Assembly (NCBI GenBank): GCA_014801065.1
Contig: JAAVEX010000090.1
Location: forward strand, 1-5,649
Reading direction: 5' to 3'
Source of the DNA: Barnesiella sp.
Lineage (GTDB): Bacteria > Bacteroidota > Bacteroidia > Bacteroidales > Muribaculaceae
DNA length: 5,649 nt
Part shown: positions 1-5,649 of the stretch, in pieces
Numbering within the stretch: the stretch's first letter is position 1
Layout of the letters: each line of letters starts with the position of its first letter
Position numbers and translations under genes: made by a program
The notes under the pieces: generated by a model
Seen by the model: only the letters and a program-made list of their open reading frames with translations
Database searches by the model: none
Told to the model about the DNA's origin: nothing

Positions 1-210
1 GATGTCGCGGATGGCGGAGCCGTAGCAGCCGGGGTCGTCGACGTAGACGCGCAAGGGGAGGTCGGGGCGGCGGTTGGCGGTGCGAAGGCGTTCGATCGGG
101 AGGATTACGGATGATTCAAGGCGCGTCATGGGGCGGCGAAGCCATTTCTGAAAGTGGTAGAGATGGTTGACGGCGCAGGGGCGGGTATCTTTGTCGGGGC
201 TCAGAATCAT
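1..210 (-). CDS. Unrecognised protein, N-terminal part only (runs off left edge)
   Basis: An open frame of 70 codons starts at the ATG at 210-208 and stays open to the window edge, so the 3' part is missing. The visible protein begins MILSPDKDTRPCAVNHLYHF, is rich in Arg and Pro, and ends with a stretch VYVDDPGCYG that could be a beta-strand and turn. The other two minus frames close within the stretch, and codons here favour C in the third position, which supports real coding. The frame is also open upstream back to a TAA at 357-355, but it contains no ATG, GTG or TTG before 210, so ATG 210 is the only usual start. G+C is high (42 of the first 60 bases), well above the genes to the right. 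I see no signal peptide and no motif I can assign to a family. It could be a real hypothetical gene or, less likely, a chance frame in G+C-rich DNA. Confidence 0.5.
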   Translation of the reverse strand, partial: MILSPDKDTRPCAVNHLYHFQKWLRRPMTRLESSVILPIERLRTANRRPDLPLRVYVDDPGCYGSAIRDI

Positions 211-214
211 GCGG

Positions 215-222
215 CAAAGATA
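215..222 (-). promoter_or_regulatory. Possible Bacteroidetes -7 box TATCTTTG for the left-edge gene
   Basis: Read on the minus strand the sequence is TATCTTTG, a perfect TAnnTTTG. It lies only four bases (CCGC) before the ATG at 210, so transcription would begin at or very near the start codon and give a leaderless or almost leaderless message. No TTG -33 element is seen 19-21 bases upstream, so this is a half match and may be chance. Confidence 0.35.
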
Positions 223-308
223 ATATGGGAATGGCGGGCGGCGATGCGAATTTGTCGGTTTGGTTGGATCTGCCGAGCACGGCCGATGGACTTGACGGAC
301 GGCTGATG

Positions 309-324
309 TTTTTTTTGGGGGGGG
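309..324. repeat. Homopolymer tract T8G8
   Basis: Eight T are followed directly by eight G on the plus strand, next to the left arm of the REP-like doublet and outside any convincing gene. Tracts of this length are prone to slippage. No reading frame or complete promoter is visibly controlled by it. Confidence 0.8.
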
Positions 325-408
325 CGGTGGGACGGTCGGCTTTAGCCGCCCCTTTTACTGAGATAATTTGTTGATAGTCAGGCTGACGGCTAAAGCCGTC
401 CCTCCCAG
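325..408. repeat. REPIN-like element: two REP-type palindromes in inverted orientation
   Basis: The left unit at about 327-352 contains GGGACGG then TCGGCTTTAGCCG. The right unit at about 385-406 contains GACGGCTAAAGCCGTCCC. The cores CGGCTTTAGCCG (337-348) and CGGCTAAAGCCG (388-399) are exact reverse complements, and each can fold as its own hairpin (CGGC stem with a four-base TTTA or TAAA loop; the right stem extends to GACGGC/GCCGTC). The flanks also match in inverted orientation: GGTGGGACGG on the left against CCGTCCCTCC on the right, one mismatch. The left unit differs from the right by four extra bases (TCGG) inside it. Two inverted REPs about 40 bases apart are the known REPIN architecture, mobilised in trans by RAYT (REP-associated tyrosine) transposases. 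No RAYT gene is present here. Copy number cannot be judged from one window. Confidence 0.65.
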
Positions 409-430
409 GTGGGCGGCGGATTGGGGGATG

Positions 431-471
431 GTTTTTAAAGAGAAGAGGCCGTGCGGGTGCACGGCCTCTTC
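431..471 (-). terminator. Rho-independent-type terminator of tig
   Basis: GAAGAGGCCGTGC (442-454) and GCACGGCCTCTTC (459-471) form a perfect 13-bp stem with loop GGGT. On the minus strand the hairpin follows the tig stop codon by about 28 bases and is followed by TCTTTAAAAAC, a modest and interrupted T run. Position and strength fit the end of the tig transcript. It could also partly stop plus-strand transcription, although no plus-strand gene is apparent there. Confidence 0.8.
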
Positions 472-499
472 GTTTATATGGAGTGATGGAATTATCAGA

Positions 500-1861
500 T
501 CAGAGTTTAGAGAGGATTTCTTTGAATTCGTCGAGCGATACTTTTTTAACGTCGAGAGTGATGGCGTTTTGAAGAGCGTGGAAGAGCTTGACATCGCCAA
601 CCTGTTCGATCAGTTTGCCACGATATTTCTTGTCTTCAAGAATATTCTTGGCGTAGCCGGTCAATGTTTCTTCGTCCATGTTGGTCATACCATACTGAGC
701 GAACTGACGAGCGGCAAGACCTTTGGCAAATTCGAGCAGGTCGTCTTCTTCGATCTTAACATCGAGCACTTTGGCTACCTGTTCCTTGATAAGTTGCCAT
801 TTCAGATCGTCGGTCATTGCATCGAAGCGTTCGTCGATGTTCTCGGCATTCAGATCGGCATCACGGCTGATGAGCCATTTTTTGAGGATTTCAGCGGGGA
901 GCTCCATATTGCCGTATTTAGCCATGAGTTCTTTGCGAGCGGTGAAACGGAAAGCCATTTCAGAATTGTTTTTGAGCTCGCCTTCGATGAGTTCCTTAAC
1001 AGCCTGACGATATTCTTCTTCGGTCTTGACTTTGTCCTTGCCAAAAACGTTGGTGTAGAATTCTTCGTTATGCTCGGCAGGACGAACCACGATGATTTCG
1101 GAGATAGCCATTTCGAAGTCGCCGTTGACGGAAGCGACACGGTCTTTATCGATATTGAGCATAGAAGAGAGCTCAACAGCATTTCCGTCGGCAGCCTTGC
1201 GGGGATTGAACACCACCTTGTCGCCAACTTTCTTGCCTTCAAACTTGGCAGCTTCTTCTTTATCGAGGAAGTACATGGGGGCAACGATTCCGTTGACCAC
1301 CTGAATAGCATCTTCGCCTTCCTTGATGGTGCCGTCTTCGTTGAGTTCCATGATCGAACCTTTGACGAGCGCATCGGGTTCGAATTCTTCGCCGGGCACC
1401 TGAGCACCGAAACGCTTGCAGAAAGCAGCGTCCTGTTCGTTGATCATTTCATCCGACACCTGGATTTCGTAGTAAGGCATCGTGATATCCTTATTGATCA
1501 CAATGTCGAGGGCGGGAGCGAGTGCCAGATCATATTCAAAAGTGAAGTCTTTCTGGTTTTTGAGATCAAGCTCTTTGATTTCAACGGGCATGGGCTGGCC
1601 GAGCACGTTGAGTTTATTTTCTTCGATATAGCCGATCACGGCTTCAAAAACAACGTGGTTGATCACATCGCTTGTCACCTGACGGCCAAAACGACGCTGA
1701 AGATCGGTCAAGCTCACATGTCCTTTACGGAATCCGGGGATCTGGTGGGTGCGACCGATTTTCTTAAGCTCTTCTTTCACTTTGTCCTTGTAGTCATTTT
1801 CGCTGACTTCAACTGTCAGACGAAGGCTGACAGCATCGAGATTTTTTGTAGATATATTCAT
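500..1861 (-). CDS. tig: Trigger factor, ribosome-associated chaperone
   Basis: This 453-residue protein is a cytoplasmic chaperone that docks at the ribosome exit tunnel and shields nascent chains. The N-terminal ribosome-binding domain (about 1-120) carries the signature GFRKG at 43-47, matching the FRK docking loop of E. coli. The usual GFRxGKxP reads GFRKGHVS here; His after Gly is common in Bacteroidetes, while Ser for Pro is a small departure. The middle region (about 160-260) is where the FKBP-type prolyl isomerase sits. It retains a stretch like FEGKKVGDKVVFNP, but NGIVAPMYFL replaces the GxGxxIPGFE-type segment, so isomerase activity is doubtful. Residues about 265-453 are the helical, charged C-terminal chaperone arms. 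Length is slightly above the 432 of E. coli. The ATG at 1861 fits the family start and lies about 35 bases after the predicted transcription start. There is no Shine-Dalgarno sequence. It is transcribed alone, divergently from the plus-strand cluster, and ends at a strong hairpin. Confidence 0.95.
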   Translation of the reverse strand: MNISTKNLDAVSLRLTVEVSENDYKDKVKEELKKIGRTHQIPGFRKGHVSLTDLQRRFGRQVTSDVINHVVFEAVIGYIEENKLNVLGQPMPVEIKELDLKNQKDFTFEYDLALAPALDIVINKDITMPYYEIQVSDEMINEQDAAFCKRFGAQVPGEEFEPDALVKGSIMELNEDGTIKEGEDAIQVVNGIVAPMYFLDKEEAAKFEGKKVGDKVVFNPRKAADGNAVELSSMLNIDKDRVASVNGDFEMAISEIIVVRPAEHNEEFYTNVFGKDKVKTEEEYRQAVKELIEGELKNNSEMAFRFTARKELMAKYGNMELPAEILKKWLISRDADLNAENIDERFDAMTDDLKWQLIKEQVAKVLDVKIEEDDLLEFAKGLAARQFAQYGMTNMDEETLTGYAKNILEDKKYRGKLIEQVGDVKLFHALQNAITLDVKKVSLDEFKEILSKL

Positions 1862-1901
1862 AATTCAATTGTATATGCAAAGGGTGATTTAAAATCGATT
1901 G

Positions 1902-1932
1902 CAAAAGTAATTAATTTGAGCAAATCATGCAA
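1902..1932 (-). promoter_or_regulatory. Promoter of tig (Bacteroidetes type)
   Basis: On the minus strand, TTG (1932-1930) and TACTTTTG (1909-1902) are separated by exactly 20 bases, matching the Bacteroidetes sigma-ABfr consensus TTG-N19-21-TAnnTTTG. The predicted start of transcription is near 1896, giving a leader of about 35 bases before the tig ATG. The leader is AT-rich and has no purine-rich ribosome-binding site, as usual in this phylum. Confidence 0.75.
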
Positions 1933-1945
1933 CCGATTTATGTTA

Positions 1946-1959
1946 ATTTATTAATAAAT
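1946..1959. promoter_or_regulatory. 14-bp perfect palindrome, possible operator in the divergent region
   Basis: ATTTATTAATAAAT is its own reverse complement. It lies just upstream of the tig -33 element, between the two divergent genes, where a regulator could act on both. Base composition is AT-rich, so a chance palindrome is quite possible. No regulator is encoded nearby. Confidence 0.25.
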
Positions 1960-2051
1960 GAGCAGCGGGTATGATTGATTTGAAAAATCGTATAAAAACT
2001 CCCTTTATGCTAAAATCATTTAAAAGTAAAAACACTATGATGTGAAATTAT

Positions 2052-2059
2052 TACATTTG
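2052..2059 (+). promoter_or_regulatory. Possible -7 box TACATTTG of the four-gene plus-strand cluster
   Basis: TACATTTG fits TAnnTTTG and would start transcription near 2066, about ten bases before the ATG at 2075. No clear TTG is found at the -33 spacing, so the promoter is weaker or regulated if real. The box lies inside the longer GTG-initiated frame (start 2042) and therefore argues for the ATG at 2075 as the true start. Confidence 0.5.
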
Positions 2060-2074
2060 CAAAAATATTTTAAC

Positions 2075-2845
2075 ATGTCAACTTTATCAGTAAGAAAAAT
2101 AGCCATTGCAGCAGCAATGCTGGCCGGCATCATATTCGTCAGGGCAGCTGACCTCAAGATTATGAGCTACAACATCCGCAATGGTATCGGAATAGACGGC
2201 ACGGCAGATCTTGACAGGATAGCGGAGGTGATAGTCTCGGCGCGTCCGGATATAGTTGCCGTGCAGGAAGTGGACAGCGTAACGCGACGATCCGACGGGC
2301 GCGATGTGATTGATTACCTTGCGGAGAAAACATCGATGCGGCCTTACTATTCGGCAGCCATAGACTTTGACGGCGGCCGCTATGGAATAGGCATGCTGTG
2401 CGATTCAGAGCCTGATTCAATCATACGCATTGCGCTTCCGGGGAGCGAAGAAGCGCGGACTGCAATCATAGCCGTGTGGCCGGATAAAGCAATAGCATGT
2501 ACGCATCTCAGTCTGACGGAAAAAGACCGCGACAAAGGAGCCGAGATCGTGGCCCGCAAGCTTGCAGAACTCTCAGCCAATGGTCGCGCTACGTTTATGG
2601 CCGGGGATTTTAACGCCGGCTATGACGATCCGCTTTTCCAAATTCTTGACGAGCGATATGGACTGAAACGACAATACCCTCAGACGCCCACATTCCCATC
2701 AGATCTTCCTACGGAAATGATAGACCACATTTTAACGGGAGGCGGCTGCGACACAACATTATCAGGCATTGAAGTGTTAAACTCTCAGGCATCCGATCAC
2801 AGGCCGCTTATAGCGACATTTTCAATAGAAGCCGGTAACAAATAA
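2075..2845 (+). CDS. Exported endonuclease/exonuclease/phosphatase-family hydrolase
   Basis: From ATG 2075 this is a 256-residue protein with an N-terminal signal peptide: MSTLSVRK, a hydrophobic core at about 9-22, then a likely cut near VRA-AD (23-26). The mature part has the motifs of the DNase I-like EEP fold in order: KIMSYNIRNG (28-37, metal/active-site Asn33), PDIVAVQEVD (58-67, metal-binding Glu65), THLS (143-146, His144), GDFN (177-180, Asp178 and Asn180), IDHI (216-219), and the terminal SDHRPL (240-245, catalytic His242). All key residues are present, so it should be an active metal-dependent phosphoesterase acting in the periplasm or outside the cell. The substrate (nucleic acid, phospholipid head group or sugar phosphate) cannot be read from sequence. 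A GTG at 2042 would add 11 residues, but the ATG gives a cleaner signal peptide and lies just after a -7 box. It is first in a tight cluster, 8 bases before the mutarotase gene. Confidence 0.88.
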   Translation: MSTLSVRKIAIAAAMLAGIIFVRAADLKIMSYNIRNGIGIDGTADLDRIAEVIVSARPDIVAVQEVDSVTRRSDGRDVIDYLAEKTSMRPYYSAAIDFDGGRYGIGMLCDSEPDSIIRIALPGSEEARTAIIAVWPDKAIACTHLSLTEKDRDKGAEIVARKLAELSANGRATFMAGDFNAGYDDPLFQILDERYGLKRQYPQTPTFPSDLPTEMIDHILTGGGCDTTLSGIEVLNSQASDHRPLIATFSIEAGNK

Positions 2846-2853
2846 CAACATCA

Positions 2854-3243
2854 ATGCACAGCGGATATATCATCAACAGATCAAATGGTCCGGCCACGAC
2901 AAAAAGATATTGCCGGACTCTGAACTTGCGCGACAACCCCGAACTGATCGCTGAGTATCGTCGACGTCATGCCGAGGGCAATATATGGCCGGAAGTCATT
3001 GAAGGGATACGCTCGGTAGGGATACTTGAAATGGAGATCTACATTCTTGGGACCCGCTTGTTTATGATCGTTGAAACTCCTGCAGATTTCGACTGGGATT
3101 CGGCTATGGAGCGGCTGGCTACGCTTCCGCGTCAGGCTGAATGGGAACTGTTTATGTCGAACTTTCAGGACACGGATAAAGAAAATGCAGCCTCAACCGA
3201 CAAATGGCAAATGATGGAACGGATGTTTTATCTCTATGAATAA
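2854..3243 (+). CDS. L-rhamnose/L-fucose mutarotase family protein (COG3254, RhaM-like)
   Basis: The 129-residue protein belongs to the RhaM/DUF718 family, cytoplasmic dimeric alpha-beta barrel enzymes that interconvert the alpha and beta anomers of 6-deoxy-hexoses. Visible family features are RYCRTLNL (18-25), EYRRRH (34-39, with His39 aligning to the RhaM catalytic His), IWPEV (44-48), an ILEMEIY-LGTRLFMIVE strand pair (57-74), PRQAEWE (92-98) and the closing KWQMMERMFYL. The TrpTrp pair of E. coli RhaM is not kept; this pattern resembles the Bacteroidetes and Xanthomonas branch, some members of which act on L-fucose. The preference for fucose over rhamnose is inference. The family normally starts near Lys17 here, so the first 16 residues are an N-terminal extension; no alternative ATG lies at the family start. 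No rhamnose or fucose catabolic gene is nearby. It begins 8 bases after the hydrolase gene and ends 15 bases before the YihY gene, indicating co-transcription. Confidence 0.85.
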   Translation: MHSGYIINRSNGPATTKRYCRTLNLRDNPELIAEYRRRHAEGNIWPEVIEGIRSVGILEMEIYILGTRLFMIVETPADFDWDSAMERLATLPRQAEWELFMSNFQDTDKENAASTDKWQMMERMFYLYE

Positions 3244-3258
3244 TCCTCAACAAGACGC

Positions 3259-4638
3259 ATGAGAGCAAAAAGCAAGAGCCATATCGCAAGATTCATCAGA
3301 CGCGCCACGTATAAGACACGTCGGATAGTGGACTATTGCATGTCGGGGGTGTGGAACGATCCGCGACAAAGCCGATGGATCAACATCATAAAAGTGGTCA
3401 ATCTTTCGATCAGATCCTTTCTTAATGGCGATCTGCAATCGAAAGCATGCGCTATGACCTACCGCACGCTGCTGGCCATAGTGCCGGCGCTTGCACTGGT
3501 CTGCGCGATAGGGCGTGGATTCGGATTGCAGGATGTCATTATGCAGCAGATGATCCGTCAGCTGCCCTCGCAGGAGCAACTGCTGAAAACGGCTTTTGGC
3601 TTCGTTGACTCCTATCTGTCGCAGGCATCGGGAGGAGTGTTTGTAGGAGTTGGCGTGGTGTTCCTGCTTTGGACGGTCATATCTCTGATCAGAAGTATCG
3701 AGCTTTCGTTTAATGATATATGGCAGATAACGAAAAGCAGATCCTACTGGCGCATGGCCACCGACTATCTCGCTATCATGCTCGTGCTCCCCATTCTCCT
3801 GATATGTTCAAACGGGATCACGATTTTCATGAGCGGATCGCTGAAGAGTCTGCTACCCTACGAGTTTATGCAGCCGGCCATCGAAATGCTGTTTGACTTC
3901 CTCGGACTCGTGATCACATGGCTCTTCTTCACAGGCACTTACATGCTCGTTCCGAATACGAAGGTGAAATTCAAAAACGCCATTATTCCCGGCATACTTA
4001 TCGGCACAGCGTGTCAGATACTGCAATGGCTGTTTATAAGCGGCCAGCTATATGTGGCGAAATACAATGCTATCTATGGCAGCTTTTCATTTCTACCACT
4101 GTTTTTGATCTGGATGCAGCTTGTATGGCTGTTTACGCTGACCGGAGGAGTGCTCTGCTATGCCATACAGAATATCGGGGAATATAACTACGGCGATAAT
4201 ATCAGGGGCATATCAGATTCGTATCGTTATCAGACCACTATCATCGTAATGGCTATAATAGCCCAGCGCTTTGACCGCTCAATGAAGGCCATGAACATAG
4301 CAGATCTCGGGCAATGCTACCGGCTGCCAATCAATCTGATCAATCCCGAGGTGGAACGTCTTCGAGAGTTAGGGCTGATAAATTTCGTGGAGGGAGAGGA
4401 AAAGGAGACCAACGAACGCAAAGTGCAGCCGGCGGTCAATGTGAGCGAAATGACGATAGCCGACGTGGCCGACCGCCTATACAATCATGGCGCCGAAAAC
4501 TTCATTCAGGACTATTCGAAAAATTTCGGCCCGGTGCAAAAGATATTTGAATCAATCCAACAGGCCGCACGGAAAGAGGCCGAAAAAACGAGACTTATCG
4601 ACATCCCTATCAAACATAAGAAAACATCTGTCAAATAA
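3259..4638 (+). CDS. YihY/virulence factor BrkB family inner-membrane protein
   Basis: This 459-residue integral membrane protein has a basic cytoplasmic N-terminus (about 1-55) and six hydrophobic spans near 70-88, 127-146, 168-190, 211-231, 241-262 and 277-303. Family hallmarks are TYRTLLAIVPALAL (67-80), the SLIRSIELSFNDIWQ segment after span 2 (142-156), and YGSFSFLPLFLIWMQLVWLF (273-292) leading into GGVLCYA. The cytoplasmic C-terminal region (about 325-459) is long compared with E. coli YihY (about 290 residues). Its part at about 325-410 (AIIAQRFDR, IADLGQCYRLPINLINPEVERLRELGLI, MTIADVADRLY) has the look of a winged-helix fold, as in other long YihY proteins. The family was once called ribonuclease BN through mis-assignment; its true transport or envelope function is unknown. 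It lies 15 bases after the mutarotase gene and 16 before ridA, third in the cluster. ATG 3259 is the first plausible start. Confidence 0.92.
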   Translation: MRAKSKSHIARFIRRATYKTRRIVDYCMSGVWNDPRQSRWINIIKVVNLSIRSFLNGDLQSKACAMTYRTLLAIVPALALVCAIGRGFGLQDVIMQQMIRQLPSQEQLLKTAFGFVDSYLSQASGGVFVGVGVVFLLWTVISLIRSIELSFNDIWQITKSRSYWRMATDYLAIMLVLPILLICSNGITIFMSGSLKSLLPYEFMQPAIEMLFDFLGLVITWLFFTGTYMLVPNTKVKFKNAIIPGILIGTACQILQWLFISGQLYVAKYNAIYGSFSFLPLFLIWMQLVWLFTLTGGVLCYAIQNIGEYNYGDNIRGISDSYRYQTTIIVMAIIAQRFDRSMKAMNIADLGQCYRLPINLINPEVERLRELGLINFVEGEEKETNERKVQPAVNVSEMTIADVADRLYNHGAENFIQDYSKNFGPVQKIFESIQQAARKEAEKTRLIDIPIKHKKTSVK

Positions 4639-4654
4639 ATAAAAAATCAAAAAA

Positions 4655-5029
4655 ATGAAAGAACAAATCGCAACGACAAACGCACCCGGTGCAATCGGCC
4701 CCTACAGCCAAGCAATCAAGACAGGCAATATGCTTTTCATTTCAGGCCAGATCCCTGTAGATCCGGCAACAGGCAATGTTCCGGAAGGGATCACGGCACA
4801 AACCCAACAGTCGATCGACAATATCAAAGCTATTCTCGCTGAGGCTGGCATGACAATGGACAATGTGGTAAAGACCACCGTATTTCTTGCCGACATGAGC
4901 CTGTTCGTTCCGATGAACGAAGTGTATGCGGCCAACTTCACCGCCCCCTTCCCTGCCCGCTCGGCCGTGGCAGTCAAGGAACTTCCCAAGCAGGTGCTCG
5001 TAGAGATCGAGACTATCGCTGCATTATAG
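4655..5029 (+). CDS. ridA: RidA, reactive enamine/imine deaminase
   Basis: The 124-residue protein is a full-length YjgF/YER057c/UK114 family member. RidA trimers hydrolyse 2-aminoacrylate and related enamine/imine intermediates released by PLP enzymes such as threonine and serine dehydratases, protecting the cytoplasm. Active-site residues of the RidA subfamily are visible: Tyr17 in GAIGPYSQA, Ser30-Gly31 in LFISGQIP, Asn88 in the MNEVYAANF segment, Arg102 in FPARSAVAV (the residue that binds substrate carboxylate, equal to Arg105 of the E. coli protein), and Glu117 in VLVEIE. The TTVFLADM segment and the SRxx-AVxxLP signature region also fit. An A-rich stretch immediately precedes the ATG in place of a Shine-Dalgarno site. 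It is the last gene of the cluster and its 3' end overlaps the converging folC by 17 bases. Confidence 0.96.
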   Translation: MKEQIATTNAPGAIGPYSQAIKTGNMLFISGQIPVDPATGNVPEGITAQTQQSIDNIKAILAEAGMTMDNVVKTTVFLADMSLFVPMNEVYAANFTAPFPARSAVAVKELPKQVLVEIETIAAL

Positions 5030-5649
5030 CCAGCGCTTCGGCAACAACATAGTTGCTGCCTCCAATGAATATAGAATCGCCCTTGCCGGCATCGGCGAGG
5101 GCTTTTTTATACCCCTCGGCAACGCTACCGTAAGAATGGCCTGACAGCCCGACCTCAGCGGCGAGCGATCGCAATCGATCTGCAGGCATGGCTCTATGTG
5201 AATCGGGAGCGACAAAATGATATATCGCATGACCGATCTTTCTCGCAGCAATCATGGAGAGAATCTCCCTGACATCCTTGTCGGCAACAAATCCGATAAC
5301 GATATGACGGGTTCCCGGAAGGGAGGCAAGGCGATCGACGCTATATCGCCATCCGGCAGGATTGTGGCCGGTGTCGCAGACAGTCAACGGATCCTTACCG
5401 ACAGTCTGCCATCTTCCGGCCAGGCCGGTAAGAGCGACTACGTTGCGTAAACCGGTCTGAACTGCCCGGTCGGAGATATCAACTCCCTGCCCTCTAAAAA
5501 TATCTATTGCCGCAAGGACAGTTCGCGTGTTTTTGATCTGACATTCACCTGTGAGATCTCCCTGAAGCGTTCCATGGCTGCGGGTGGTGTATTTCATCAG
5601 TCCGCCGATCTCGACGGCGGCGATAAGCGGATCGATATTTTCGGCAAAA
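5013..5649 (-). CDS. folC: Folylpolyglutamate synthase/dihydrofolate synthase, C-terminal part (runs off right edge)
   Basis: About 211 C-terminal residues are visible and the frame stays open to the window edge; the ATG at 5597 is an internal Met because in-frame sequence [17 protein letters not shown] precedes it. FolC joins dihydropteroate to glutamate and adds further glutamates to folates, using ATP, in the cytoplasm. Visible Mur-ligase-superfamily features are [20 protein letters not shown] (the LxGxxQxxN segment ending the central ATPase domain), GLAGRWQTV, the DTGHNP motif (family DxAHNP, ATP and substrate site) beginning the C-terminal Rossmann-like domain, [12 protein letters not shown] (the GxxxDKD motif), and the closing [17 protein letters not shown]. 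The N-terminal P-loop (GTNGKGS) lies outside the window. Whether this copy has both activities cannot be judged from this part. It converges on ridA and its stop codon (TAG, 5015-5013) lies inside the ridA coding region. Confidence 0.93.
   Translation of the reverse strand, partial: FAENIDPLIAAVEIGGLMKYTTRSHGTLQGDLTGECQIKNTRTVLAAIDIFRGQGVDISDRAVQTGLRNVVALTGLAGRWQTVGKDPLTVCDTGHNPAGWRYSVDRLASLPGTRHIVIGFVADKDVREILSMIAARKIGHAIYHFVAPDSHRAMPADRLRSLAAEVGLSGHSYGSVAEGYKKALADAGKGDSIFIGGSNYVVAEALAIMQR

Noticed and set aside
325..408. Reading the inverted repeats as a CRISPR fragment or transposon ends
   Set aside because: There are only two units in opposite orientation with no regular spacers, and no transposase or target-site duplication is visible. 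The REP-doublet interpretation fits better.
355..600. 81-codon minus frame overlapping the tig 3' end
   Set aside because: It overlaps the tig end in another frame, runs through the terminator and into the REP-like unit, and has a low-complexity Ser-rich start. It is a shadow.
850..1407. 185-codon minus frame inside tig
   Set aside because: It is a Ser/Lys-rich frame-shifted reading of tig with no family features.
368..1954. A 528-codon open frame on the plus strand, antisense to tig
   Set aside because: It mirrors the tig gene almost exactly and its protein is a Phe- and His-rich string typical of the complement of Lys/Glu-rich codons. Tig is unambiguous on the other strand, and the frame also runs through the terminator hairpin and the promoter region.
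5217..5450. Plus-strand frames antisense to folC
   Set aside because: They lie wholly opposite recognised folC motifs such as DTGHNP and show no independent coding signal.
5602..5620. CCGCCG/CGGCGG hairpin
   Set aside because: It is a 6-bp stem inside folC coding sequence with no T run, best explained by Ala, Val and Gly codons.

Overview
The window looks like a piece of a Bacteroidales chromosome, plausibly Muribaculaceae-like. The reasons are protein character (Bacteroidota-type trigger factor with GFRKGH, a COG3254 sugar mutarotase of the type common in Bacteroidetes, a YihY protein with a long C-terminal tail), A-rich leaders with no Shine-Dalgarno sequence, and promoters of the Bacteroidetes form TTG-N19-21-TAnnTTTG. 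The genus-level guess is inference.

Layout, left to right. Positions 1-210 (minus) hold the 5' part of an unrecognised gene that runs off the left edge; it is G+C-rich and has a TAnnTTTG box directly before its ATG. Positions 211-499 hold no convincing gene but carry a T8G8 homopolymer tract, a pair of inverted GGCTTTAGCC-type palindromes that looks like a REPIN (REP doublet), and a 13-bp perfect hairpin that should terminate the next gene. Positions 500-1861 (minus) encode trigger factor (tig). Positions 1862-2074 are a divergent promoter region: a strong tig promoter on the minus strand, a -7-like box on the plus strand, and a 14-bp AT palindrome between them.

Positions 2075-5029 (plus) form a tight four-gene cluster with gaps of 8, 15 and 16 bases: an exported endonuclease/exonuclease/phosphatase-fold hydrolase, an L-rhamnose/L-fucose-type mutarotase, a six-span YihY/BrkB membrane protein, and RidA. 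These are probably co-transcribed. They form no obvious single pathway; the mix suggests a housekeeping run rather than a dedicated system. On the minus strand, converging from the right edge, is the 3' part of folC (folylpolyglutamate/dihydrofolate synthase), whose last codons overlap the end of ridA by 17 bases.

I found no CRISPR array, tRNA, rRNA, transposase, phage gene or defence system. The most noteworthy items are the REPIN-like element, the unrecognised left-edge gene with its abutting promoter box, and the tail-to-tail ridA/folC overlap. I see no convincing evidence of a previously undescribed system here.
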